Shown here piece by piece: positions 47,901 through 59,393 of a stretch of DNA of 64,000 nucleotides (positions within the stretch are counted from its first letter, which is position 1; every line of letters begins with the position of its first letter). Made by a program: the position numbers and the translations under genes. This stretch comes from Syngnathus acus (lineage: Eukaryota; Chordata; Actinopteri; Syngnathiformes; Syngnathidae). The notes beneath the pieces are model-generated. The model saw only the letters and a list, made by a program, of their open reading frames with translations. It ran no database searches and was not told the origin of the DNA. The stretch spans positions 17,408,456 through 17,472,455 of the forward strand of contig NC_051095.1 of the NCBI RefSeq assembly GCF_901709675.1. The letters are read 5' to 3'.

Positions 47901-50900
47901 ACCTTCACAGTCACCATGCGCCGCAGAACGCTTTATTACGGCCTCAATTTGCTCATTCCCTGCGTGCTCATTTCTGGCTTAGCTCTTTTGGTCTTCCTGC
48001 TGCCTGCTGACTCAGGAGAAAAGATCTCTCTAGGTGAGATGATACATAGATGTGAGCAATTAAGAATTTGGGAGTTGGCCATGGCTTTGTAGATGTAACC
48101 TTGTCGTTTCTGGGAAGACTTTAGATTTAGAACTGTGCCTTTTGGAATTTCTGTCCACATTTTGTCAAGTGAGAGTGACATTGATGTTCCATCGTGTGGG
48201 TTGTCTCGAAAATATTTCGAGTCAAACCTAGATTTAATAATTGTAGTTGATGATGCAAAAAAAAAAAAATTCAAATAATTCAGGGTTACTGATGGAGTAG
48301 TGCATGGGTAGGCAGTACACCAGCCCTCAAGGACCGGAGTTGCCTACCCATGCCGGGTTGAGTTCCTACTCAGTGACAGCGTGAGTGTGAAACCTTGTCA
48401 GTTTCTTGTGAAGGAACCTCGTTCCATCCTTGAACATCTAAATCTTTTGGGAATGCTCAATCAGGACCTCACCTAAAAATAGTTGGGTGAAAATAATAAT
48501 ATAATATGGGGGACAACCCAAATTTTGGTTATTCATTTAACTGAACAAGTTGGGTCAAAATGCCCTTTTTTTCAAGAAGAAATGCTGACGGCATTGAATA
48601 TTTCCAACCTACATTTAAGTACGAAGCATGCAATACTGTGTGTTCATATGTGTATGCAAACATTCTCATAAATCATGTATCGAGTCATAAATACATGCAT
48701 GTAAAACCGCTTGGAATAATTGAATTTCTAAGGGGACTTCCATCCGCGGTTTTTGACGGATTGCCGCATGTGGATGAGCAGTCACCAGTTAACATGAATT
48801 TGACAGATTTCTGGAGGGCTAAGCTTCCTTGAGCATTCTCCCTGACAAATTACTGTGGTTTTGAGAAGATAACTGACTATGACCATAAGTAATTTCAAGA
48901 ATAATTTCACGCATCAGTTGTTTACCTCACATTAATCATTTTCCTTATGGTATGCTCCTTATGCCTTGTCTCTGTATTTTTTTTGCAAGGAATCACCGTG
49001 CTGCTTTCGCTAACTGTTTTCATGCTTCTGGTAGCTGAGATCATGCCGGCCACCTCTGACTCAGTTCCCCTCATCGGTAGGTTCTATTTATGTGTGACTC
49101 TGTCATATACACAGAATCACCCACAGGAAAACAACCTGACACAGTGGAATCATGTTGCTGAGCTATTTATATGCACGTACACGCTGTTGCAATATGGCTC
49201 CGCCCATCAAAGCAAAGTGACTATTGATTCTGTCAGTCATCGCTTTGACATTATTAACCACAAGCCTTGGAGCATTTCTGCCAGCAGTATTAACACATGC
49301 ATTGTGATAAATGTGTTATTCAATGCTGACTGACCTCTAAATATTGTTTTCTCCAATGTGACACTGTCTGAGAGGTATTACGTTAACAATACAGTCTAAA
49401 TAGCTAAATGGCTACCCAACCAAGCATAATATTTGCTTTAAATGGCTGAAGGACAAGTCTAACTGCCCTCTTAATTAAAATGATTGAATGTGGCTATTAA
49501 CTATTTTCAACAGCACCCTAAGATAGGTCTTTTACCATGAGATTTGAATCCCCAGAAAGTATGCTCACATTTGTTGTGTGTCTTCCAGCTCAATACTTTG
49601 CCAGCACCATGATGATAGTTGGAATGTCAGTGGTGGTGACTGTGATCGTCCTGCAATTTCATCACCATGACCCTCAGGGAGGCAAGATGCCCAAGTGGGT
49701 AAGTGATAGATTTTTTTCCCCCTGTGAACTCTCCTCATTAGGCAGATATGGAACATCCAGGTCCAAAAGTTAAAACCCTGCCACAGTTTGGCTTTAGCCA
49801 CAGATGCTTCGGCTGCAGGTATACGAGCTTCGGGATTTTGTTTACTTGGCGAAACCCAGAACCTACTATAGCTAAAGCCAAACTGTGGGAAGGATTTTAC
49901 TTTTTGGTCTTGATTTGCCATCCCAGGCATTCGGGGCAGGCGGACTCAGATAAGCCAACATGTACTCAATCATGAGAAGACACCTCGAGCAGATATATCA
50001 TTAATATGGGCGGAAGTGAGAAAGTGAGAGAGAGAGAATGTGATTTTATAGATGACCATTGATTCAGATCATTTTTTGTTTAATGTTCAAGTGGACTTGT
50101 ATTAAGCCTTATTTTTGGACAGCTTGTTACGCTACGTAGCAAGAATTTGTTTAACAAATAAATCTGACATCATCAAAGTGTTCTATTGATAGTTTACATA
50201 AAAATCTGTCTCAATAATAGTTTGGCAAATTGATTTAAGTTTTATAAAGCCGCATGATTTTTACTCACACCAACTGGATCCTGCTTGGTGAAAATTTACT
50301 TTCAGTTAGGTTTGCAAATTGTTACTATTCTTTGATCATTAAAGATGAGATGAGAGCAATTGATTGTTGTTGTGTAAACAAAGTGAATGAATTCAAAAAC
50401 ACAATTTTCCATGAGTGCAATGTACATGTTTAGGTTCGGGTGGTCCTGTTGAACTGGTGTGCTTGGTTTCTGCGGATGAAGCAACCTGGCGATGAGCGCA
50501 GGCGTCCTGGCTACAAGCACCGCCATACTACCCAGCACCATTCCAGCAGCAACTCTATCGAAATGGGCGCCGTTCCAAGTCTCTCCATTCCTCTCTCCCA
50601 AACGTCCTGCCCACCATGCACCTCAGGCACCTCCAACGGTTCAATGAGCCTCTACTTTGGCAACTACCATCCAATGGAGACTCCACACTGCCCACCGTCC
50701 AGCGACTCTGGTGTAGCACTGGGGGGTCGCGCTCACTGCTCCCCTGGTGAAGAGGCTGAGCCCCCCAGTGTTCTGGGAATGGGTGCGGGGATGGGAGTCA
50801 GGATCCCACCACCAGAGATTCAGCGCATCTTGGAGGAGGTGACCTACATAGCCCAGCGCTTCCGTAATCAGGATGAGGCTGAGGCCATTAGCAGTGAGTG

Positions 50901-51030
50901 GAAGTTTGCAGCAGCAGTGGTGGACCGTCTGTGCCTGGTGGCCTTCTCGCTCTTCTCCATCATTTGTACCTTCACCATCCTCATGTCAGCACCCAATTTC
51001 ATAGAGGCTGTCTCCAAGGACTTCACATAG
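29998..51030 (+). CDS. chrna8: Neuronal nicotinic acetylcholine receptor subunit, alpha-8 / alpha-7 class
   Basis: Acetylcholine-binding subunit of the class that forms homomeric, calcium-permeable channels. Nine coding exons join in phase: 29998-30067, 38042-38181, 41621-41665, 42150-42259, 47287-47534, 47839-48033, 48990-49076, 49589-49698 and 50434-51030, giving 533 residues. Residues 1-23 are the signal peptide. The Cys-loop is Cys155-Cys169, and the vicinal pair is Cys217-Cys218 in YYDCCKE. M2 reads [17 protein letters not shown], with the Glu at -1' linked to calcium permeability. The C-terminus ends [51 protein letters not shown] and the IEAVSKDFT end match avian alpha-8 better than alpha-7, whose last residue is Ala. 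The 248-base exon 5 equals the 80- and 168-base exons 5 and 6 of mammalian CHRNA7 fused. Introns 1 (8.0 kb) and 4 (5.0 kb) are large and hold repeats. Class certain; alpha-8 versus a second alpha-7 less so. Confidence 0.9.
30613..30714. repeat. (CATC)n tetranucleotide microsatellite
   Basis: About 25 uninterrupted CATC units, 102 bases, in chrna8 intron 1, 546 bases after the exon 1 donor. It is not a CRISPR array, since it has no spacers. Confidence 0.97.
35640..36285. repeat. Old dispersed DNA repeat in chrna8 intron 1
   Basis: Several consecutive phrases (e.g. TACTACGAAGCCACGTTGTT, GTAACACATGCAGAATGTGG, TTTCAGCATGAATGGTGC, CAAAGTACACATGTCATGGG) follow a dispersed repeat that I recognise as very common in teleost genomes. 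The copy is clearly degraded. Family and strand are left open, and borders are approximate. Confidence 0.6.
39561..40500 (-). mobile_element. 5'-truncated L2-type LINE fragment in chrna8 intron 2
   Basis: On the - strand, 40493-39822 is an open frame of 223 residues. It has the reverse-transcriptase thumb and C-terminal part of LINE ORF2: [66 protein letters not shown]. The 3' end has the repeated TCAAAG/CTTTGA tail (about 39565-39583 on +). The element breaks off near 40500, just after the catalytic (F)ADD motif position, so it cannot encode an active enzyme. The long open frame suggests a fairly recent insertion. Related to, but diverged from, the copy at 58504-59393. Confidence 0.85.
41477..41514. 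repeat. AAAC/AAAT microsatellite
   Basis: ACAAACAAACAAACAAAC followed by TAAATAAATAAATAAA, in chrna8 intron 2 about 110 bases before exon 3. Confidence 0.85.
45640..45760. repeat. Decayed dispersed repeat copy
   Basis: ATTGCCTATGG...CACATGATGGCGGGAAAGCACTAC...CACCTCAGCAT...AAGATGCC shares order and wording with ATTGCCTACAC...GAGATGGTGGGTGGCAAAGCACTGC...CACTTCAACAT...AAGAAGGC at 55966-56065. The pair looks like an old interspersed element. Confidence 0.45.
47001..47180 (+). repeat. LTR-like repeat fragment (copy 2), inverted relative to 18714-19056
   Basis: TGTCACGTGCCCATGCCACC onwards matches the reverse complement of 19056-18871 over about 180 bases. Shared phrases include CCATCCAACCAGTGATTTTC, GGCACTGATCAGAACCTTGG and CTGCTCCTGCCCCTCCCGTC. 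It lies about 106 bases upstream of chrna8 exon 5. Confidence 0.8.
48302..48352. repeat. Perfect 13-bp inverted repeat (hairpin) in chrna8 intron 6
   Basis: GCATGGGTAGGCA (48302-48314) and TGCCTACCCATGC (48340-48352) are exact reverse complements around a 25-base loop with AGCCCTCAAGGACCGGAG, a phrase frequent in fish repeats. Probably the remnant of a small DNA element. Confidence 0.7.
49758..49912. repeat. Fold-back (MITE-like) inverted repeat in chrna8 intron 8
   Basis: The arms at 49758-49799 and 49871-49912 are near-perfect reverse complements over about 42 bases, sharing CCACAGTTTGGCTTTAGC, with a ~70-base loop. They explain similar open frames on the two strands. The element starts about 60 bases after the exon 8 donor. 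Confidence 0.8.
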
Positions 51031-52010
51031 CTGGATGCAGGAAAAGAAAAGTATTTATCACTCTTTGTGGGCCATAATTCTAATTGTATTTTTCTTATGT
51101 AAATATAGATGTTTTAAGTCTCAGCTACCGCTAACTTCTATGTGCAAACACACACACATGTTGTCCATTTGAGCTCACTTGCCAAATTATGATCTTGATT
51201 ATCATCTTAAAACCTTTTCCACCATTAACGTTAGCTATAATTTTGCACAACTCAATTAGAGTGCACAGGGGGGGGGGGCTTTTTCAAACAACTGAAATTA
51301 TGTGCTAGTATAAGTGAGCAGACACTCTTTGCTTTTGTAAGTAGTATGTAGAGATACTCACTGTGAGAATCACATTTTAAATTTGATTCTCTATTTTGAG
51401 TGATTACATCTGTACTGTATTTAACGCTCTTGGGGTTACTTTAGTGTTTCGTGCAAAACAAATGCTTTATGTCAACTGGTTGGAATGGACCAATAATACA
51501 GATTCAATGTTGTCATTCAAATGTATTTTATTGTAGTTTGTTTATGTCCTTAGCTATTTGCTTGGAAACTCCAGCGGTAAGCTACTATAAAGGAAGTTCA
51601 AAGTTGCTACAGTGACCTTGGACGGTCTGTTACTCTATCTCACAATAATTTTGTGCGATTTGTAAGAAATGTAATGCACTAGAATATAGAATATTTGGAG
51701 GGATTTAATAAACCTTAAGCCTATCCTCACAACACTAACTGCTTAAAAATTAGGGACAACAATAGCATGTTGGCCATGCAAGATTGTGGGTGTGTTGCTT
51801 TGTAATATACATGGATACAGAGTTCACAGAGGCAGTTGCAATGCTTGTTTTTCCGCGAATTAGTAAAGTTTTAATTTAATAAAGTACTTGGGCTTCTATA
51901 CAATATTCTAATGTAAGTCTTATGACGTGTCTCCCTCAAATAAAGAATTACTAAAGGCCCCAAGTCTCATGACGTGTCTCCCTCAAATAAAGATTATTAG
52001 TAAAGGTGTG
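51031..52010 (+). other. chrna8: chrna8 probable 3' untranslated region
   Basis: Non-coding AT-rich sequence after the stop, with several AATAAA signals: 51707-51712, 51878-51883, and the duplicated pair at 51939-51944 and 51986-51991. It also has a G10 run near 51268. Which poly(A) site is used cannot be told. Confidence 0.45.
51915..52006 (+). repeat. 47-bp tandem duplication carrying a poly(A) signal
   Basis: AAGTCTTATGACGTGTCTCC... at 51915 recurs at 51962 with one or two changes. Each unit includes CCTCAAATAAAG, so AATAAA is doubled. Confidence 0.9.
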
Positions 52011-55000
52011 AGAATTTAAGAAAAAAAATCTAAATCACTTTACATCACTGCAAAATAGTGAACCTTTATCGAAGCTCTATGTCAATATAGGTTCTGTGTA
52101 TGTTCATAGAAGAGAGTCGAGTGGCTCCTGCTGTACATAACAGGTGAATTTAGTTTTCATCTTTGTTGTGCTGATTGTCGTTTACATGTCCTTTGAAGTG
52201 TAAAATGTCACCCTTAGCCAAATTAAATGTTCAAATTCTGTCTGTCTCTTTTTAAATCCTTGAGGTGAGAATCAATGAAAGTGGAACCGAGTAAATATCA
52301 ATAGGCCTATTGTGTAATTTTGCCTCAACCCATCTTTATTTCTGCGAGTGACCTGAAAGCAAAATATGATCATTTCTAGCGGTTACCCAAATACCAAGCT
52401 CACTATCCTAAAACAACGATGGCAGACCATTCTTCCTAGATCCAGAAAACAAATGTGCATATTTCAATACATGCAGTACTGGCCATTTTCGAATGTTTGG
52501 AAAAAGAGCCTCACAAATTTTACATGACACATGAAAAAAAAAGTGATGTGTCTGGTAATTTCCACATTTTAGGTGGTATTAAAACTACCTTTAATGTGAA
52601 ATTGTGTCATATTATGTGAGACCAAAATATAAATAGCAGATGAAACAAAAAAGTCCATAAAGAATAGACAAAGAATGTGGCGCATGCTTTTTTTTTTTTT
52701 TAATCCCAACTCCGGAATAAAAATCAGTTTTCTGATGGCCAGCCAAAATGTATCTCATCTTTTGTATTATCAAGACAAGGATACTGGCACTGTGTATTAA
52801 ATTCAATTGATTATTTATTACTGATTTTTCTTCTTTTCTAAAGTGTCACTATCAAAAAATTTAACAGATTCATCTTAATTGAACATAGGCATTGTATAAG
52901 GTTTTCAACAAAAAGTGCAATAAATGCAGCTATGAATAACTATGAATAAAGAACACAGTTAAATGACAGATTAGTCGTCATAAGCAATGATAATATACAA
53001 CTAATTGGTTGCAACATGGCATACCTGCTATGTTAAATTCTCATATAAACAAGAATGCGATTAAATTGAAGGATCAACCATGAGGCCAGGAATATTAGAC
53101 TCCCTTTAAGTTTTGTTAGAGTCTAAGAGTAATAATCATCATGGAGACAGTAGAGAAATATGTCTGAGACTGTTTTGGTTGGGGTGTCACTTTTACTCAT
53201 AGTAAATGAATGCGGATGTGAGTGGATCCAACTAATCACATCACACATAAACACAGCATAAATGTTTACAATGTTTCGTAATGCACTTTGTCATCGACCT
53301 CACCATAAGATGTTTTTGACTGAGGACACCTAATTGACCATAAACATGTCAACCCCCTCCCCCGACACAGATAGAACACTGGAACTGAGGCGTACATTTC
53401 CACTGATAGCTCGGAAGCAAATGCCGACTGGATGGAGTTTCCACCTGATTTAATGTCCCTGTGTGTTTTATACACAGATGTGGAACATAAGAGTGGGAAT
53501 AAATGTACTCATTGTGGAGTCCTGCTCTGGAACACTGTGTTCTGTGAGTTCAGGTCTGTAGCCTATATTGACAAAAGTAACACATAACCGACCGGGTTTT
53601 TACACTTTCAATAAGTAAACCATAAGTCATCATCTTTTCATGACATTCTGGAGCATTTTATGTTTTTGTCCTGTGTGGGAAAAAACGAATTGGAAGGTTT
53701 TGGTATGGAAAACGCTGGGATGAGCTAGAAAAGAGACTGTGAGGCATTCACACGAGTGACCTCTGACCTCACTCATGTTCTTCTGTATAAATGAGCAAAC
53801 CTCATAGGCACACAACAAACTCTTTCAGAAAGTCTTCTCAGAAGAGTAGAAGCCGGGCTCCCAATTTACAAAGTTTAGGCCCTACCCATTTTAATTAGTT
53901 TTTCAACAGTTGCTGATACACTGCAGGGGCTAGACTGTAATTCTGGAATATTTTTAATTTTCTGGGAATGAACATTTCTTTAATTCTGGCCTACTGGGCT
54001 TGGGGGCGGACTGCCCTCTCTTTAAGAGCAATCTGGGTTCATTTAGGGTCGGTAAGACAGACATTCTCCCAGAATAATTATTGTTGTAGATAAAGCTTTT
54101 AATAATTTGGCCCGGCGCTGTATCAGCATTATGCATTCATATGCCATCTTCAGTACCGTATGGCTCTCTATTTAAAGAAGCTGAGTGTATATGTCTTACT
54201 TCAAACACAGTCAGAGACTGATCAGTCCCAATTGTGACCTAAATGAAATAATAATATATTAAGAATAGTTTTAGACCATTTTACAGTTGCATGGGCAGTT
54301 TGACTTTAGGATGAAATTTTCAAAGTCTTTGTACTAAAGGTTTGTTCTGATTGTTCCAACAATTTCTGTATCCCATTGAATGAAGAATATATTTGTGGAC
54401 CTTAGTACAGTTCACATTGTGCAGCATATCAAATATTCATTAGATTTAGTGTGTAATGCTTTTGAAATGGTGCAAATGCATCATTATCTCTCCTTTTAAT
54501 GTAAACTGCTGATTTCCCCTTTACGACAATTTGGACGGTCATCGGGCCATTAGATATTGGCACCATACACCATTAGCTTTGTGCCGTTTTAACAAAACAA
54601 ATGCTAGAAAGTGAAACAGTATTCTTTGGGAAAATAAATCACACCAGAAATTGTAAAAATATGCAAATGAAAAATTGAACCTGAAATCAAAGTCAAACCA
54701 TCGCACACACTCAGACACATATGTACATGAATACTTTCTTATAATCTGCAGTTTAATCAATTATTGCTGTGAAGCTGAACACATTAGTCATGAGAAATGT
54801 GATCTCATCTCCTTGTAATTACTCAAAAACTGAGAATTAAATAGAAGCCTCCTGACCCAGTACATGTGACATAATTAGAAATCAGCACTGAGAAAATTGG
54901 GGAGGACCACAGTAATCATAGATGCAGCTCGGAAACATCTATTAGAAGTTTTGGTATGAACTTTTCCCTCCTGCAGGCTTTCATTATTTGATAGTAAGAT

Positions 55001-57500
55001 GATGGTCATAAGGGAAGGATCGTAACAGATGGGTCTTCCGCAACATTGCTAACACCCGGTGAAGATGTGTTTTGACTGTCGATCTTACACCTTCGATCGA
55101 CTGACGTATATGATGACAACATATGTTGTTGACTTTTGTACTTGTTTGTTTTGAGTGTCACTCGTGAAACAGAGCGTTGTGTGGGACGACGGCGAAGTAG
55201 GATGGAAGGGCAGTGAGGGAGGCTGCAGACTCCCTCGTGCAGACTGCGCGCAGTGGGGATGTGCGTGATAACAGATTGTGCGTTCACATTGTGTCAAATG
55301 GTCAGACTGCTGAGCTCAGTGTGAAGCTGATGTCAACTTCGTGGGGTAAAAACAAAACAATGCAGACACTTAAGAAGCAATTGAGCTTCAATCATAATTG
55401 TTGAACAACAAAACTACATTATAATTCTAGAGTCACCACATGATATTCCTTTTGTGTACCTAATGTAGTGGCTACAAAAGAGAGGATTAATTTTTTGGTT
55501 TGTTTGCATTTGAAACCCAGCCGTGGTTTGATAAACAATGGGGAAAAATCTAAATCACTGCCGCCCTCCATTTTCATATTGACTGCTCATGTGATTTGTG
55601 TGTCATCAGTTCAAATACTATAAAGCTCTTGAAACATACAGTAGAAGTGTTTCTTTTTTACTCCGATTTTTTTAAAACCAGTACGACACCATGATTTCCT
55701 TTCTCCTGGAGCTTAAGGGGCTCTATGAAAGAATGATAAACAGCAAAAAAGTGCTTGATATAAAAATACTTTTATATACTTTTATTGAATTGGCCAAAGA
55801 AAATGCAAGAAAATACTGCAGTTAAGTCTACTGCAAGTGACCACAGAGCAATGGCAAAATCTATCTTTAATCTAATGGGCAAAGAAATAAAAAACTACCT
55901 CCCCATACAAACCCACTCTGATGTCCCTATACGAATAGTGAAATCATATAAGTGAAAGGTTTTAATTGCCTACACATGCCATGAGATGGTGGGTGGCAAA
56001 GCACTGCTTTGAATGAAGTTCCTCAACTCACTTCAACATAGTTCCTTACCACCAAGAAGGCACAATGCTTTTATCGCTCTGGTCTGAGCACAAAAACTGT
56101 GAAGAGGTGAGTTTTTCAGGAATTTACCCCAAAAATGCAGTTGTTGACTCTTTTTCTCTTCTCATTGTCTGTTTTTCTCAGCACCCCTTGATGAGCGCTT
56201 CAATCTTTCAGACTATGGCAAAAAAAAAATAAGAAAATCGCAAGTTTCCCAGTGTTCCAACTTTCCTCTTACAACCACCCTCCCATTCTTTCACTCATTC
56301 CTCTCGCTTCAAGAGGGTAGTTAAGAAGCAATGCTGCTGCAAGCTGCAGCTGCACTGTCAGATCTCCTCTCCTCGCCCTGCAGCCTAAGACACCTGTCAG
56401 GTCAGCAAGGTCAAATAGGTTGCCACTCTTCCATGTATCTTGTGTTGATTTATCCCTACTTTTTTGTTGTTATTGTTTTTTTGTTTTTTTTATAGGCTGA
56501 GTCTGATGATTTACGTGCTAAACTTTGAATTCAGTTGGTTGCATTTGTTGTCATCATCAATAATTTTTTTTAAAGATTTCCAGACATTGTTGCAATGACG
56601 TTGGCTTTCACTGCTATGCTTGACTGGGATACACAAATGGAAAGTCATTAAATTTAGCACTATCATATATCATGCACCCCTCCTAAAGAACAGTATGTGC
56701 TTTGAAGAGCCATTAACTTGAATTATAGATAAGTACATAATAGCCTTGGAATTAGGAGTCCTCGCATTTTTGCACTTGTGCCACTCATTCCCTTTATGCT
56801 ACGTATACTTTTTGACACATTTCATGTATGCCGTTTTAGAGGCCAATTCAGTCCATATTAAATTTATGATTGGACTCTACTGATTGCATTATGCTGTTGG
56901 CACTTTAATTTACAATATTACTGTATCAAAAAAAGATCACTGTTGCGTGAACACAGGTTGCATGATTTAATCAAAGTTAAGAGTTTTACCGGTGATTTAG
57001 AGCATATTAACAAACTTATTTTTGGGCCCCCAATACTTTAAATTGAAACTAATTTTAATTACATTTATTACATTTACATATTACATTTAGATCACTGTCA
57101 GTCCCGGGTCAATTAAATCACCATCAGTCGTGCGAGCCTTCACTCCGCGACACTGCCCTTGACCTGTTTAAGAAGAAACTTGCAGATCAGCTTTAGCAAG
57201 CACAGTTCATTGAAATATTTCGCTTTGTCGAATATCTCAATAATTCATTGAGCTGTTAATTGATTAATTCCATCATGGCATATTTATTGCTACCATAAGA
57301 TACGGTTCTTCTTCCAGTATAGCCGTACATCTTGAATGCGAATGTGACGGATCACCAAATGAGAGAACACTAGTGAAGGTGGCTGGACTTATGCCGCTTT
57401 TTCTCTGCAGTGTTGTTTTGGCTCAGCTCAGCTTAGCTCGGCACGCATCAGTTTTGCACAAATGATTACAGTGGCACACAGTGAATGCTTCAGTCAAACC
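52010..57500. other. Intergenic region downstream of chrna8
   Basis: No convincing exon on either strand. It contains a decayed dispersed repeat near 55966-56065, a poly(T) run near 52690-52703 and a somewhat GC-richer, CpG-containing patch at about 55180-55270. Otherwise AT-rich and featureless by eye. Confidence 0.45.
55966..56065. repeat. Decayed dispersed repeat copy
   Basis: Related to the segments at 45640-45760 and 25590-25640 (shared CAAAGCACT, CACTTCA.C.TAGTTCCTTA and trailing AAG..GC phrases). Confidence 0.45.
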
Positions 57501-57541
57501 AATACAACAAGAATCAGGTTTTACTTACAAGGAGATAAACT

Positions 57542-58323
57542 TTATCCAGAGACTGAGGAATGAAAAAAAGGGTAACAAGAAAGTACCAGGTAGTGCAAAT
57601 ATCTCTCATCGGTTTGCAGCCTCAGATGTATGCTGGACCTAAACAAGTACATTTCAGAGACACAATTAAGTATAGCACAAGAGAGTGAAATGATTTTTAT
57701 ATGCATGGCACGCTCAAGCAAAATGAGCAAAACATCTGAGTCTGCCAAAATGTGTTCTTGCCAGTCTTCAAGGGCGAGGAAACTTCTGAGATTGTTTTGA
57801 GTCATCCACTCAATCTTCACATCAAACTAATGTGCTGTGAATGTGTCACGATTGTGTGCAATGATGCCAAATCCTAAACAATATCAGGGTGTTAACACAA
57901 CCTTGCTTGTCTAAAATCAATAGATTCAATGCCAGTGGATTTAGGGACACTGCAAATAAGGCCAGAGTCTACCATAGAGGGAAAAAACAAACATGCAAAA
58001 CAAGACACAAATAGAACACATCCATGGATGCAAAAGCAAAAATAGTAAGGCTTAAACCATTCTCTATGAGCAAATATGAGAAGGCACATGACCTGTAATC
58101 CACAGGGAAGTAGTAATCTGAGTGAATGTGCATTTGGATTATCAATCTGGGACCCTTTAATCTGAAACAGGAGTTTGCGGAAGAGCTGCTGCATTTCTGT
58201 GGAAAGATCCAGCAGTAATCCATAGACATCATGAGTACGGAGAGTGTAGTATTCCCAATATTTGAATCCAAGATATTGATTGGAATGTAACCCAACATGA
58301 CACAAAGTCATCATTTGCTCTTT
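57542..58323 (-). other. Unexplained protein-like open region, possible exons or pseudogene
   Basis: On the - strand a 140-residue frame (58314-57892) reads very protein-like, with SNQYLGFKYWEYYTLRTHD followed by DLSTEMQQLFRKLLFQIKG. A plausible acceptor (TTTTCTAG) precedes 58323. Downstream, an acceptor-like CACATTAG is followed by FDVKIEWMTQNNLRSFLALE (about 57833 downward), then CTTGTTTAG and SSIHLRLQTDERYLHYL. I recognise no family and cannot confirm donors. It may be part of an unassigned gene, a degenerate copy of one, or chance. Confidence 0.25.
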
Positions 58324-58503
58324 CTAGAAAACGTCTTGAGAAAAACAGTTAAAATAATGGTGCCCTTAATATCAGTACAGTTTACAGAATATACTTGCTG
58401 ACAGTTACATACGTAGCTTGCAAATAAAAATATTTGTGATGGTATTTTTAGTGAAATTTAAGAATGGACTTGTGACCAAACACCAACACTATATTAAGGA
58501 CTA

Positions 58504-59393
58504 AATCAGAATCAGAATCGGCCAAGTTTGCCCATGCCAAACAAGGAATTTGACTCCGGTTGATCTCAACCTCTGTATTTTAAGTGACGAACAACATTCA
58601 GGTGACAAACAACATTTAAGTGGAAGAGCAGGATGTTATTGCCCAGTGATGTCTCTGAGACTATGTGAGTGGTGCGAGTTCATCAGAGCGACAACCTGGG
58701 GGAAGAAGCTGTGTCTGTTGGTTTTGACGTACAGCGCTCTGTAACGCCGTCTGGAGGGGAGAAGTCCGAACAGACTGTGACCTGGGTGAGAAGGGTCTGT
58801 AGAGATGTCACTTGCACGTTTCCTGATCCTGGACAGGTACAAGTCCTGGATAGATGGGAGGTTGGTCCCGATTATCTTTTCTGCAGTCCTGATTGTCCGT
58901 TGCAGTCTGTGCTTGTGGAGTTTGGTGGCCGATCCAAACCAGACAGTGATGGAGGTGCAGAGTATAGACTGGATGATGGCAGTATAGAAGGTCTTCGGCA
59001 GCTCCTGTGGCAGGTTGAACTTCCTGAGCTGTCTCAGAAAGTACAGCCTCTGCTGCGCCTTCTTCTGGACAGAGTCTATGTAGCCAGTCCATTTCAGGTC
59101 CTGGAAGATTGTGGATCCCAGGAACCTGAAGGTGTCTGTGGTGGGAATAGCATTAATGTGGATGGTGAGGGGTGGAAGTGGCGAAGGGTCTCTCCTGAAG
59201 TCCACTGTCATCTCCACGGTCTTGAGCGGGTTCAGCTCCAGGTGGTTTTGGCTGCACCAGCCGCTCCACTTCCTGTCTGTACACAGTCTCGTCACCATCC
59301 CGGGGATCCGTCCGGTGAGAGTTCACAGAAGAGTCGACTGAGGAGCAATCGTTGGTGTAGAGAGAGAAGAATGCGTACTTGTTCACACACCTT
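58504..59393 (-). mobile_element. 5'-truncated L2-type LINE fragment
   Basis: On the - strand, 59298-58636 encodes 220 residues of a LINE ORF2 C-terminal part: NHLELNPLKTVEMTVDFRR, FRFLGSTIFQDLKW, KKAQQRLYFLRQLRKFNL, HSLFGLLPSRRRYRAL. The 3' tail is the AATCAGAATCAGAATC repeat at 58504. A second frame (59401-59153) starts with FFSLYTNDCSS, the upstream palm motif, so a frameshift or deletion has removed the catalytic FADD segment. Inactive fragment in intergenic DNA. Confidence 0.85.

Noticed and set aside
29998-51030. Assignment of the third receptor gene as chrna7
   Set aside because: Loop B/E wording ([24 protein letters not shown]) and the C-terminus IEAVSKDFT follow alpha-8 more closely; a second alpha-7 copy remains a weaker alternative.
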